Of a stretch of 64,000 nucleotides of DNA, positions 28,216 to 36,764 are shown in pieces; positions within the stretch are counted from its first letter, which is position 1; each line of letters opens with the position of its first letter. The notes below the pieces were generated by a model. The model was given only the letters and a program-made list of their open reading frames with translations. It was not told the origin of the DNA and did not search any database. The stretch comes from JADJYF01 sp050186725 (GTDB lineage: Bacteria > Pseudomonadota > Gammaproteobacteria > Ga0077536): the NCBI GenBank assembly GCA_050186725.1, contig JBFWYG010000016.1, forward strand, positions 8,023-72,022. The letters run 5' to 3'. A program made the position numbers and the translations under genes.

Positions 28216-29244
28216 TCACCGCACCCGCACCTTGACCTCGGTGGACAGCCCCGGCTTCAGCGCCGCCAGGTCGACCCCAGCATCGAAGCGGATCTTGACC
28301 GGCACGCGCCTAACTATCTTGGTGAAGTTGCCGGTGGCGTTCTCCGGCGGCAGGATGCTGAACTCCGCGCCGCTGGCCGGCGCGGTGCTGTCCACCACGC
28401 CGCTGAAGGCGCGCTCGGGATAGGCGTCGACGCGCACCTCGGCAGACTGGCCGACCTGCATCTCGGCGAGCTGGGTCTCCTTGAAGTTGGCCTCGACGAA
28501 GAACTCGCCCTGCGGCACCAGGTAGGCGAGCACCGCGCCCGGCTGCACCAGTTGGCCGACCTGCACCGCGCGATTGCCGAGCACGCCAGCGAAGGGCGCC
28601 GTGATGCGGGTCTGCGCGAGGTCCACGTCGAGCCGCGCCAGCGTAGCGTTCGCCACCGCCCGTGCGGCCAGCGCCTCCTCGACCTGCGCGGCGAGCGTCG
28701 CACGCTGGCGCGTCGCTTCCTCGGTGCGCGCGCGGTGCTCGGCGAGCCCGGCCTTGGCGACGGCCAACGCCTGCTCGGCGGCGTCGCGTTGCTGCGCCGG
28801 CACCGAGCCGTCCTCGACCAGCCCCGCGAGCCGCGCGAGATCCTTCTCGGCACGCTGGAAGTTGGCGAGCGCCGCGCCGTAGGCGGCGACGTGCTGGGCG
28901 ATGCGTGCGTTCTGTACCTCGCGTTCGGCGAGCAGCGCGTCGCGGCGGCGATCCTGGGCGGCGATCTCCGCTTCGACGCGCGCGCGCTCCGCGCGCAGCG
29001 GAGCGTCGTCCACCTCGACCAGCAGCGCGCCGGCCGCCACCGCCTGGTTGTCGTCGAAGCGCACGGTCTTCACGTAACCGCCGATGCGCGGGCTGATGCG
29101 CGCCATGTGCGCGCGCACGTAGGCATTGTCGGTGCTCTCGAAGGGGCGCACGTGATCGCGCCACCAGGCGTGGCCCAGCCACGCGGTGAGACCCAGCGCC
29201 CAGCACAGCACCAGCAGGTTGAACAGGCGTTTCGCGGTGGCCAT
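28216..29244 (-). CDS. HlyD/EmrA-type membrane fusion protein
   Basis: This gene encodes a 342-aa periplasmic adaptor. One N-terminal helix (LFNLLVLCWALGLTAWLG) is followed by ESTDNAYVRAHMARISPRIGGYV, the EmrA-type lipoyl half. A long alpha-hairpin (about residues 75-190, rich in Ala, Arg and Glu) comes next, then the second lipoyl half ITAPFAGVLGNRAVQVGQ. The start was set at MATAKRLF; the upstream 20 codons overlap the operator and are unlikely. It is first in the pump operon with the EmrB-like gene. Confidence 0.92.
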   Translation of the reverse strand: MATAKRLFNLLVLCWALGLTAWLGHAWWRDHVRPFESTDNAYVRAHMARISPRIGGYVKTVRFDDNQAVAAGALLVEVDDAPLRAERARVEAEIAAQDRRRDALLAEREVQNARIAQHVAAYGAALANFQRAEKDLARLAGLVEDGSVPAQQRDAAEQALAVAKAGLAEHRARTEEATRQRATLAAQVEEALAARAVANATLARLDVDLAQTRITAPFAGVLGNRAVQVGQLVQPGAVLAYLVPQGEFFVEANFKETQLAEMQVGQSAEVRVDAYPERAFSGVVDSTAPASGAEFSILPPENATGNFTKIVRRVPVKIRFDAGVDLAALKPGLSTEVKVRVR

Positions 29245-29258
29245 GGCTCGACGTTGTA

Positions 29259-29271
29259 CTAAACCGTGTAG
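29259..29271. promoter_or_regulatory. Candidate TetR operator between the pump operon and tetR
   Basis: CTAAAC, one base, then GTGTAG form a near-palindrome with one mismatch in the AT-richer part of the 77-bp divergent interval. Its position between the EmrA-like start and the TetR start fits a shared operator that represses both directions. No convincing pair of -35/-10 boxes was fixed. Confidence 0.4.
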
Positions 29272-29321
29272 TGTAGAATAATCGCCGGCGCTTCGACCCG
29301 GCAAGCGGCGAGGAGACCTGC

Positions 29322-29930
29322 ATGACCCAGCTCAGCGACGCCAAGCGCGATGCCATCCTGGCGGCGGCCTCGCGCATGTTCCTCTCCCAGGGCTACAGCG
29401 CGGTCAGCATGGATGCCATCGCCGACGCCGCGCCGGTGTCCAAGCCGACGCTCTACAACTACTTTCCCGGCAAGCCCGCGCTGTTCGCCGCGGTGGTCGG
29501 CCAGGTATGCGAACGCCTGGGCGCGGCGGTGGAGGCCGCGGCCACCGACGACGGCGACCTGCGCGCCGATCTCGAGGCCATCGCGCGCGCCTACGTGGAC
29601 GTGGTCTACGCCCCCGACTGTCTCGCGCTCTACCGCGCCATCATCGCCGAGCTCGGCCACTTCCCCGAGCTCGGCAAGCTCGCCTACGAGAGCGGCGCGA
29701 TTCCCATCAAGCACGCCATCGTGCGCTACCTGCGCGGCGTGCCGCCCGCGAGCGGCGTGCGCTTTCCGCGCGCCGAGGAATCCGCGCGTGTACTGATCGG
29801 GCTCTTGACCGGCGACGAGTTCCATCGCTGCCTGCTCGGCCTCGCGCCAACCTTGATGGCGCGCGAACGCGGCCAGCTGGTGAAGCGCATGGTGGCGCGC
29901 TTCCTGGCCGCCCATCGCAGCGATGACTGA
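29322..29930 (+). CDS. TetR-family regulator (AefR-like)
   Basis: This gene encodes a 202-aa repressor. The N-terminal helix-turn-helix is AILAAASRMFLSQGYSAVSMDAIADAAPVSKPTLYNYFPGK, typical of TetR proteins. The C-terminal ligand domain has YRAIIAELGHFPELGKLAYE and a late conserved arginine-rich helix. It is divergent from the EmrAB-like operon and overlaps the outer-membrane lipoprotein gene by 8 bp, so it probably controls the whole pump. Confidence 0.9.
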   Translation: MTQLSDAKRDAILAAASRMFLSQGYSAVSMDAIADAAPVSKPTLYNYFPGKPALFAAVVGQVCERLGAAVEAAATDDGDLRADLEAIARAYVDVVYAPDCLALYRAIIAELGHFPELGKLAYESGAIPIKHAIVRYLRGVPPASGVRFPRAEESARVLIGLLTGDEFHRCLLGLAPTLMARERGQLVKRMVARFLAAHRSDD

Positions 29931-31368
29931 GCCGCGCAAACCGAGCTTTGCGTGGCTGGCCGCGCTGCTGCTCACGGGCTGCACCGTGGGGCCGGACTAC
30001 GTGCGGCCGGCCCAGCCCACGCCCACCGAATGGGTGACGCCGACCGCGGCGCCGCTCGCCACCGCGCCGCGCGTCGAGACCGCGGACGCGCTCGCGCGCT
30101 GGTGGACGTGGTTCGAGGATCCGTTGCTCGACAGCCTGGTGGAGCGCGCGATCGCGCAGGGCTTCGACGTGCGCGCGGCCGAGGCCCGCCTCACCGCGGC
30201 GCGCGCCGAACGCCGCGCGGCGCAGGCCGGCTTCGGGCCGCAGCTCGGCCTGGGGGTCGGCAGCTCGCGCCTGCAGAACCCGATGCCCGGGCTCGCGCCC
30301 GGCCTCACCTTCAGCCTGCACGAGGTGGGCTTCGACGCGCGCTGGGAACTCGACTTGTTTGGCCGCCAGCGTCGACGCGTGGAGGCGGCATCCGCCGGCG
30401 TGGCCGCGAGCGAGGTGGACGTGCGCGCCGCGCGCACCGTGCTGTGCGCCGAGGTCGCGCGCGCCTATTTCGAGCTGCGCGGCGCCGAGCGCGAGGCGCG
30501 CCTGCTGGATGCCGCGCTGAGCTTGAACGCCGAGGACGCGCGCCGCGCCCATGCCCTGGCCAAGGCCGGTCTGCTGGCGAGCGACGAGGCACTCGCGGCG
30601 GAGGCGCGCGGCGCCGAACTGAGCGCGGCGCGGATCGCCCCCGATCGCGCGCGGGACGCGGCGCGGCGCCAGCTCGAACGCCTGCTCGGCGTAGTGCCGG
30701 GCGAACTCGCGGCGACCCTCGTCGCGAGCGACGCGCCCGCGCCTGAGCTCGCGCCGCGCCTTCTGCTGACACCCGCCGCGGTGCTGCGGCAGCGCCCGGA
30801 CGTGCAGCGTGCCGAGCGTCAGCTGGCGGCGGCGACGGCGCTGGAGGGCGCGGCGCTGGCGGACATGTATCCGCGGGTCTCGCTGGCGATGTTCTTCGGC
30901 CTGCGCAACACCGCCTTGTCGACGCTGATGAGCATCGCGTCGAAGTCCTGGTCGGGCGGCGCGAGCGTGATGCAGCCGCTGTTCGACGCCGGCCGCCTGC
31001 GCGCGCTGGTGGATGTCAGGCACGCCGAGGCCGAGGCCGCGCTCATCGAGTACGAGCGCGTGTCGCTCGATGCGCTGCATGACACCGAGGGTGCGCTGTT
31101 CCGCTGGCTCACGGCCGAGCGCGAGCGCGACGCGCGCCGCGCCGCGCTGGCGCGGCGCGAGGCCGCGGCGGACCACGCGCGCCACCGCCGCGAGCAGGGC
31201 GTGGGCGGCGCGCGCGAGGCGCTCGCCGCCGAACTCGCCGTCGTCACCGCGCGGCTCGACGCCGAGCGCGGCGCGGCCGAAGTCACCGCCGCGACCGTCG
31301 CGGTGATGAAGGCCCTGGGGGCCGGCATCCCGGTCGATGCTGTCGGCGGGCTCGCGCGTCGCGACTGA
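29923..31368 (+). CDS. Outer-membrane efflux lipoprotein (NodT/OprM family)
   Basis: This gene encodes a 481-aa TolC-like outer-membrane channel. The signal ends in a lipobox LLTGC with Cys20, followed by the family's TVGPDYVRP. Two repeats of long coiled helices and beta segments are seen, for example FGPQLGLGVGSSRLQ and MYPRVSLAMFFGLR, and RQRPDVQRAERQL is the classic mid-domain motif. It starts inside the end of tetR (8-bp overlap). It completes the tripartite pump. Confidence 0.93.
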   Translation: MTEPRKPSFAWLAALLLTGCTVGPDYVRPAQPTPTEWVTPTAAPLATAPRVETADALARWWTWFEDPLLDSLVERAIAQGFDVRAAEARLTAARAERRAAQAGFGPQLGLGVGSSRLQNPMPGLAPGLTFSLHEVGFDARWELDLFGRQRRRVEAASAGVAASEVDVRAARTVLCAEVARAYFELRGAEREARLLDAALSLNAEDARRAHALAKAGLLASDEALAAEARGAELSAARIAPDRARDAARRQLERLLGVVPGELAATLVASDAPAPELAPRLLLTPAAVLRQRPDVQRAERQLAAATALEGAALADMYPRVSLAMFFGLRNTALSTLMSIASKSWSGGASVMQPLFDAGRLRALVDVRHAEAEAALIEYERVSLDALHDTEGALFRWLTAERERDARRAALARREAAADHARHRREQGVGGAREALAAELAVVTARLDAERGAAEVTAATVAVMKALGAGIPVDAVGGLARRD

Positions 31369-31455
31369 CGCGCCGACGCGGTCCGCGATGCGCTATGGTG
31401 ACGACGCCATGCGCACGATGGATCGACAGACGGCCGCAGTCGCGAGGACGCCGCG

Positions 31456-33519
31456 ATGATCGGCGCCTGGGGTTGGGCGCTGCTCGCGCTGACGGTGGCG
31501 GCGGTGGCCGTGCAGGTCGTGCCGCTGGTGGCGCTGCGCCGGCTGCGCTTTGCGCCGGTCGCGGTCAGCACCCATCTGCCGCTGGACGCCGCGCCGGAGA
31601 GCGAGGCCACCCTGTGTGAACTCGCCGCGCCGCGTCTGCGCGCGCTCGGTTTCACGCCGAGCTTCCTGACCAGCACGCCGGCGTCGCTCGTGTCCCGCGA
31701 GTCTTGTCCGGTGTACTCGGTGCAATGGCGGCACGACGCGAGCGGCGCATGGGCCGCGGTGACGCCGGCCGCCACGCCGGAGGCGGGCAACCTCTACAGC
31801 GTGACCTTCGCGACCTTCTATCGCGACGGCAGGCACCTGCTGACCACCGCGCGTCGCGGCCACGAGATGCTCATCGTCCACCCGGCCTTCGCCTGGTGCG
31901 ACACGCTCGGCACGCTGGAGGCGCAATGGCAGCTGCATCAGGAGCGCATGACCCAGCGCGACACGGCGCGGATCATCGACGAGCACGCGGCGCTGGAGGC
32001 GCTCGAGGCGCAACTCGTGCCCGAGACCCGCGCTCACGCGCTGCGGTCGGGCGCACTCCTCGAACAGGCGGACGGTGTCGCGCAGTTCACCTGGCGAGGC
32101 GCCTGGCGCTGCCTGCGCCAGTATCGGAGCCACCTCGCCGCGGTCACGCGCAATCCGCTGCCGCCCGAGCAGGCGAACGGCGTGCCGGCAGACGATCCGC
32201 GCGGTGCCGAGCTGCGCGCGCTGGCCGATACCGTCGCGCTGCGCCAGGCGTTGCTCGCCGATCGGCACACGGCCGGCGCGGGCTTCCAGGGCCTGTTGCT
32301 GCTCGGCACGGCGCTGCTCTCACTGTTCCTGTTCGGCTGGCAGTTCGACTTGCGCTTCGCGGTGTTGCTGCTGGCGGTGCTGGCCCTGCACGAGCTCGGG
32401 CACCTGGCGGCGATGCGCTGGGCCGGCTACCGCGACCTGCGCATGGTCTTCATTCCGCTGTTCGGCGCGGTCGCGAGTGGCCGCCACGCGGACGCCACGC
32501 CGTGGCAGCGGCTGGTGGTGCTGCTGGCGGGCCCAGTGCCGGGCATGCTGCTCGGCGGCCTGCTCGCGGCGCTCNNNNNNNNNNNNNNNNNNNNNNNNNN
32601 NNNNNNNNNNNNNNNNNNNNNNNNNNNNNNNNNNNNNNNNNNNNNNNNNNNNNNNNNNNNNNNNNNNNNNNNNNAGCGCGAGGCGAGCGAGATCGAGGCA
32701 CGGCTCGGCCTCGCGAGCGTGCTCGAGGATCGCGCGGCGGCCCGCGCGCACCTGGAACGCGTGGTCGAGCTCACGAGTGGAGAGGCGCGCGAGTGGGACC
32801 TCGCGCGCGCCGACGCGTTGTTCGCACTCGCGATCGAATTCCACACCGGCGCGCAGGCGCGGGAGATGCTGCATGAAGCGCTGGCGCTCCGCCTGCGCGC
32901 GTTGCCCGCCGCGGATTGGCGCGTCGATGCGGCGCGCGCGACGCTCGCCGCGCGGGACTACGAGGCCGGCGCGGTGGATGACGCCATTGAGCTGCTGCGA
33001 GCGCGCCTCGCCGCGCTGCCGCCCTGTACGGGTGACTGCGCCGATCCGTCGGACTGGCAGCGTACGCAGGCGCGCGCGGATCTCGTGTGGGCGCTGCTCG
33101 GCGCCGGCCGCATCGAGGCCGCGCGCGAAGCGCTGTCCGGGCGTGACGAAGGGGATCGCGCGGAGGTCATGCTGTCGGCCTGGACCGCACACCTCGGCGG
33201 CGACTCGGCGCGTGCACGCGCGCTCATGGAACGCCTCGACGACGCGAGCGACGCGCCGCGAATGCCGCTGCCCGAGGCTCTGCTACGCATCGACCACGCG
33301 CTGTTCGCCGCGGCGGCAGGGGATGTGGCGCCGTCGCGCGCGCTCGCCGCGGAACTCACGAGCGATGCCGCGCGCGCGCCGTCGAAGCGTCGCTGGATCA
33401 GTCTCGAGCATCTGCCAGGCTTCGCGGCGCGTCCCTACGTCTGGCAGGCGACGCGCCATCGCGCGGAGCTCGCCTGGTTGCGCGAGTATGCACCGGCCGT
33501 GCTGAGCCCCGAGCCCTGA
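31456..33519 (+). CDS. Membrane-embedded M50 (site-2-type) metalloprotease with a helical C-terminal region, interrupted by a gap
   Basis: The first 373 codons show an N-terminal helix, a soluble region (residues 30-270) and a membrane core. The core contains the zinc motif HELGHLAAMRWAGY (His312, Glu313, His316), then FIPLFGAVASG and the LLAGPVPGM helix, as in M50 proteases. The distal aspartate ligand should lie in or after the N gap. Beyond the gap, about 281 codons encode an alanine- and arginine-rich helical region resembling TPR-type repeats. The frame continues through the 100-N placeholder, but the real gap length is unknown, so the downstream part could be a separate gene. Substrate unknown. 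Confidence 0.65.
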   Translation: MIGAWGWALLALTVAAVAVQVVPLVALRRLRFAPVAVSTHLPLDAAPESEATLCELAAPRLRALGFTPSFLTSTPASLVSRESCPVYSVQWRHDASGAWAAVTPAATPEAGNLYSVTFATFYRDGRHLLTTARRGHEMLIVHPAFAWCDTLGTLEAQWQLHQERMTQRDTARIIDEHAALEALEAQLVPETRAHALRSGALLEQADGVAQFTWRGAWRCLRQYRSHLAAVTRNPLPPEQANGVPADDPRGAELRALADTVALRQALLADRHTAGAGFQGLLLLGTALLSLFLFGWQFDLRFAVLLLAVLALHELGHLAAMRWAGYRDLRMVFIPLFGAVASGRHADATPWQRLVVLLAGPVPGMLLGGLLAALXXXXXXXXXXXXXXXXXXXXXXXXXXXXXXXXXXREASEIEARLGLASVLEDRAAARAHLERVVELTSGEAREWDLARADALFALAIEFHTGAQAREMLHEALALRLRALPAADWRVDAARATLAARDYEAGAVDDAIELLRARLAALPPCTGDCADPSDWQRTQARADLVWALLGAGRIEAAREALSGRDEGDRAEVMLSAWTAHLGGDSARARALMERLDDASDAPRMPLPEALLRIDHALFAAAAGDVAPSRALAAELTSDAARAPSKRRWISLEHLPGFAARPYVWQATRHRAELAWLREYAPAVLSPEP
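32575..32674. other. Assembly gap (100 N) within the M50 protease gene
   Basis: A placeholder-length run of N. The flanks share no obvious repeat. It hides the distal part of the protease core. Confidence 0.95.
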
Positions 33520-33541
33520 GCGCGCGCTGCGTCGGGCAATC

Positions 33542-34294
33542 TCAGACCAGCCTCCAGCGCATGCCGGCGAGCTGAAAACCGTCAGCGTCCATGCTCGCGC
33601 CCGCCGCGCGGGCGGCGGCCAGTATCGCCGGCGCATCGCTTGCCACCAGGTCCAGCCCGGCCAGCCCTTCCGGGCGCCCATCGCGCGCCGGCACGAAGCG
33701 CAGCCGCGCGTCGGTGAGCGCGACTTCGGCCCCGTCCGCGGTCGCGGTCAGGGGCGCGTCGGCGATGGCGGCCCAGCGCTCTGCGATGGCGCGCGGCGCG
33801 TCGGCCTGGATCTCCGCCGCGGCGATGGCGCTGACGCGCGTGCTGGCCCGCGTGTCGCGCCAGTGTTCGCCGGCCGGCAGCCAGTCCTCCGCGTCGCCCA
33901 GCTGCTCGTCGATCTCGAAGAACGAACCGCCGGTGTCGCGCGGGTGGAGCTGCATGTTGCGAAAACCCGCGGCCTGGAACTCGTGGGCGATGCGCACGCC
34001 GAGGGATGCAACGCGCGCGCGGTACACGTCGTGATCCGCGCACTGGGTGATGACCATGTAGCCGCCGTCGCCGCCACGGCGCGAGAGGAAGCGCCCGGCG
34101 GCGGTCTCGTCCTGGGTCGGTGCGACGACCTCCAGGAACTGGCGGCCGATGGGTAGCAGCACGTTCTCCAGCCCGTATTGCGCGACGGCCGGATCGCGGT
34201 GGCAGGGCGTGAGATCGAACACCGTGGTGAGCGCGTGCTCCACCGGCGCGAGCCGCGCGGCGACCAGCGCAATCTGTCGAAGGGCGAGCGACAT
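33542..34294 (-). CDS. VOC/glyoxalase-like domain protein
   Basis: This gene encodes a 250-aa protein of the glyoxalase-like (VOC) group. LRQIALVAARLAPVEHALTTVF opens the first beta-alpha unit. Two half-domains follow: FLEVVAPT closes the first, and LHPRDTGGSFFEID supplies a typical His...Glu metal pair. A weaker second module (ADGAEVALTDARLRFVP) is at the C-terminus. The reaction is unknown. It is convergent with the M50 gene and lies beside nei on the same strand. Confidence 0.75.
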   Translation of the reverse strand: MSLALRQIALVAARLAPVEHALTTVFDLTPCHRDPAVAQYGLENVLLPIGRQFLEVVAPTQDETAAGRFLSRRGGDGGYMVITQCADHDVYRARVASLGVRIAHEFQAAGFRNMQLHPRDTGGSFFEIDEQLGDAEDWLPAGEHWRDTRASTRVSAIAAAEIQADAPRAIAERWAAIADAPLTATADGAEVALTDARLRFVPARDGRPEGLAGLDLVASDAPAILAAARAAGASMDADGFQLAGMRWRLV

Positions 34295-34336
34295 GGCGGA
34301 TTCCTGCTGAACTGACCGCCTGATTCTAGCCGCCGC

Positions 34337-35161
34337 TCAACGCGCGCGCTGGCAGCTCGGACACCAGTAGAGCCGGCGCGAGTTGGCCTCGGTGCGCACG
34401 ACGGTCGTGCCGCAGTCGTGACAGGCCTGGCCTTCGCGCGCGAACACCGCGAAGCGGTAGCCGCCGCGCTTCGCGCCGGCGGCCTTCAGCGCCTGCACGC
34501 GCTGGTGGGGATTGGTCACGCCGCGCGCCTCGTAGGCGCGCCGCGTGACGGCCAGCGACACGCGCGCCAGCGTGGCGCGGGTGCGGTCGTCCAGGTCCAT
34601 CGGCCGCGCATCGGGCGGCACGCCCGCGAAGAACAGGATCTCCGAGCGCAGGTAGTTGCCGATGCCGGCCAGGAAGCCCTGGTCGAGATAGAGCGCGGCG
34701 AGGCTGCGACGTCTGAAGGTCGGCAGGTCGAGCCGCGCGGCGAGCGTGCGCCAGTCGAGGTCGGCGGACAGCGCGTCCGGGCCGAGACGACTGAGGAAGG
34801 GATGCTCGCCGAGCGCCGCCGTCTTCAACAGTTCGATGGTCGAGGCGCTGTAGAGCAGCGCGCTGCCGGCCGCGGTGTGCAGCGCGAGGCGCAGACTGCG
34901 GCCGGTGTTCGGCAGTTCGCCGCGCTTCTGCACGAACCAGCGGCCATAGAGCTGGTTGTGCGAGTAGAGCGTGTGGCCGTGGTCGAGGTGGATCAGCATC
35001 GCCTTGCCGCGCGTCTCGACCGCGTCGACGCGCCGCCCGACGAGTCGCGCGACGCGCCGCGTGAGCGCCGGCAATGCGCACTGCGCCTCATCGATCAGCT
35101 GGCCGGCGAGCACCTTGGCGATGCGGTCGGCTTCGAGGCGGATTTCGGGACCTTCGGGCAT
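34337..35161 (-). CDS. nei: Endonuclease VIII-type DNA glycosylase
   Basis: This gene encodes a 274-aa Fpg/Nei-family glycosylase that removes oxidised pyrimidines and cuts abasic sites. The catalytic N-terminus is MPEGPEIR (Pro2, Glu3), typical of Nei rather than Fpg. The catalytic-loop lysine is in ETRGKAMLIHL. The helix-two-turn-helix reads LDQGFLAGIGNYLRSEILF. A C-terminal zinc finger CHDCG...CPSC ends in CQRAR. A second family member, with MPELP, is at 55435. Confidence 0.92.
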   Translation of the reverse strand: MPEGPEIRLEADRIAKVLAGQLIDEAQCALPALTRRVARLVGRRVDAVETRGKAMLIHLDHGHTLYSHNQLYGRWFVQKRGELPNTGRSLRLALHTAAGSALLYSASTIELLKTAALGEHPFLSRLGPDALSADLDWRTLAARLDLPTFRRRSLAALYLDQGFLAGIGNYLRSEILFFAGVPPDARPMDLDDRTRATLARVSLAVTRRAYEARGVTNPHQRVQALKAAGAKRGGYRFAVFAREGQACHDCGTTVVRTEANSRRLYWCPSCQRAR

Positions 35162-35188
35162 GGGGTTGGCTGGGCAAGGAATGACTCG

Positions 35189-35369
35189 TGTAGGTCGGAC
35201 TTCAGTCCGACATTTGAGGAGGGCCCATATTCGATGCTCTGCAACTGAATGGCGGGTTGAAACCCGCCCTACAGGTGGCTCCGATGAAGGGCCGATTTCA
35301 ACCGGCCACCTGTTTCCAGAGCGTCACGAGGTCCTCCAGGACAAATGTCGGACTGAAGTCCGACCTACA
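35189..35369. repeat. REP-like cluster bounded by a 28-bp perfect inverted repeat
   Basis: The 28 bp at 35189-35216 (TGTAGGTCGGACTTCAGTCC...) recur as an exact reverse complement at 35342-35369. Between them lie two further palindromes, GGCGGGTTGAAACCCGCC with a CTACA end at 35251-35273 and GGCCGATTTCAACCGGCC at 35290-35307. The cluster fills most of the 228-bp interval between nei and the HsaA-like gene. Nothing else was seen there. Confidence 0.85.
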
Positions 35370-35389
35370 GTGGAGCTACGGCGGTCGGT

Positions 35390-36580
35390 TCACCCCAGGA
35401 TCACCGGCGGCGCCAGCGGCTCCAGGCCGACCATCATGCGGCCGGCGGATTCCACCTGGTTGATGGCCACGGCGAAGTGCTGGGTCGCCGCGTGCACATC
35501 GCGCAGCGCGCGCTGCAGCGGGTTCTTGCGGTAGTTGGCGTTGGCGCCGCACAGGCTGTAGACGATGTCGGTCGCGCGCGCGCTGTTGTGCATCGCCTTG
35601 GTCGCGGCCAGCATCATGTTGGCGCGGGACTCGTAGGGGACTTCTTGACCCGCCAACACCGCCTGCTCGAACTCCGCGAGCGCTTCCTTCAGCCAGGCGC
35701 GCGAACCGCGCACCAGGGCCACGGCGTCGGCGAGGCCTATGTGGAAGGTCGGGCGCTCGCGGAGCGGCGTGCTGGTGCCGACACCGAGCTTGGTCTGCGC
35801 GATTTCCAGGGCGTGGTCGATGGCGCCCTGCGCGATGCCGATGCCGATGAAGCCGGCCTGCATCACGCCGGTCGCGTAGGGCGGATGGCGATACATCGGC
35901 GCGCCGAAGTGCTTGGGATCGGGGCGCATGGAACGGCCGAAGATCCAGGTCATGTCGATGGGCACGAACACGTCGTCCAGGATCACGTCGTGACTGCCGG
36001 AGCCCGACAGGCCCGACACGTCCCAGGTCTCCTCGATGGTGTAGGCCTCGAGCGGCAGGAAGCAGGCGCGGGTCAGCGGCACGCCGCTGGCGCTGAACTG
36101 CGGCGCGCCGCCCTCGTACTCCTGGCACAGCACGAAGTACCAGCGGCAGTGCTGGCAACCGCTCGCGAACTGCCAGCGCCCCGAGAGCCGAAAGCCACCG
36201 TCGGCGCGCACCGCGCGGCCGAAGGGAAAGAAGGCCGAGCCGGTCACCGTGCCGGGCTGGTCGAGAAAGATGCGCTCGATCGCGGCCGGCAGCATGGGCG
36301 TGGTGAACAGCGTGTTGACGTTGCCGATGAAGGCGCACCAGCCGGTCGAGCCGTCGATGCGCGACAGCGATTCGAGGATCTCGGCGAACTCGAGCGGTGA
36401 GAGCTGCGAACCGCCGAGCGAGTGCGGCACGTAGAGCCGGAACAGCCCGGCCTCGGTCATGGCCCGCACGATGGGCTGGGGCAGGCGTCGCTCGCGTTCG
36501 GCGTCGGCGGCGTGTTCGGCGATCAGCGGCGCGAGGCGCGCCACGCTGGCGAGATGTTGTTCGAGCAGGGCTGCGCTCAT
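35390..36580 (-). CDS. Acyl-CoA-dehydrogenase-like flavin monooxygenase (HsaA/DszC-type)
   Basis: This gene encodes a 396-aa protein with the acyl-CoA dehydrogenase fold. FRLYVPHSLGGSQLSPLEFAE is the N-terminal motif, SRIDGSTGWCAFIG and SGRWQFASGCQHCRWYFVLC the beta domain, and HDVILDDVFVP the flavin segment. Flavin-dependent hydroxylases such as HsaA and DszC share this pattern, so reduced flavin and O2 probably replace dehydrogenation. The start at 36580 was chosen for its fit to the family. It is divergent from the thiolase gene. Confidence 0.82.
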   Translation of the reverse strand: MSAALLEQHLASVARLAPLIAEHAADAERERRLPQPIVRAMTEAGLFRLYVPHSLGGSQLSPLEFAEILESLSRIDGSTGWCAFIGNVNTLFTTPMLPAAIERIFLDQPGTVTGSAFFPFGRAVRADGGFRLSGRWQFASGCQHCRWYFVLCQEYEGGAPQFSASGVPLTRACFLPLEAYTIEETWDVSGLSGSGSHDVILDDVFVPIDMTWIFGRSMRPDPKHFGAPMYRHPPYATGVMQAGFIGIGIAQGAIDHALEIAQTKLGVGTSTPLRERPTFHIGLADAVALVRGSRAWLKEALAEFEQAVLAGQEVPYESRANMMLAATKAMHNSARATDIVYSLCGANANYRKNPLQRALRDVHAATQHFAVAINQVESAGRMMVGLEPLAPPVILG

Positions 36581-36715
36581 CGTGGGACTCTTCCTGATGG
36601 GGAACGATGGCTGGTGCCGGCCCGAGGCCGTGAACCGCGCGGCCCCATCGTCCGCCAGCCCCGCGTGGGGCGTCAATGCCGGCGCGCCGGCCGCGGCGCG
36701 GGCGCTTGTCATCCC

Positions 36716-36744
36716 GCGGTCCCACCGCTACCTTCGCGCCACTC
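36716..36744 (+). promoter_or_regulatory. Candidate promoter for the thiolase-DUF35 pair
   Basis: TTGTCA, a 17-bp spacer and TACCTT end 20 bp before the thiolase start, which would give a short leader. The boxes match the sigma70 consensus moderately. Confidence 0.4.
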
Positions 36745-36764
36745 CATCTGCGCGAGGCAGCGCC

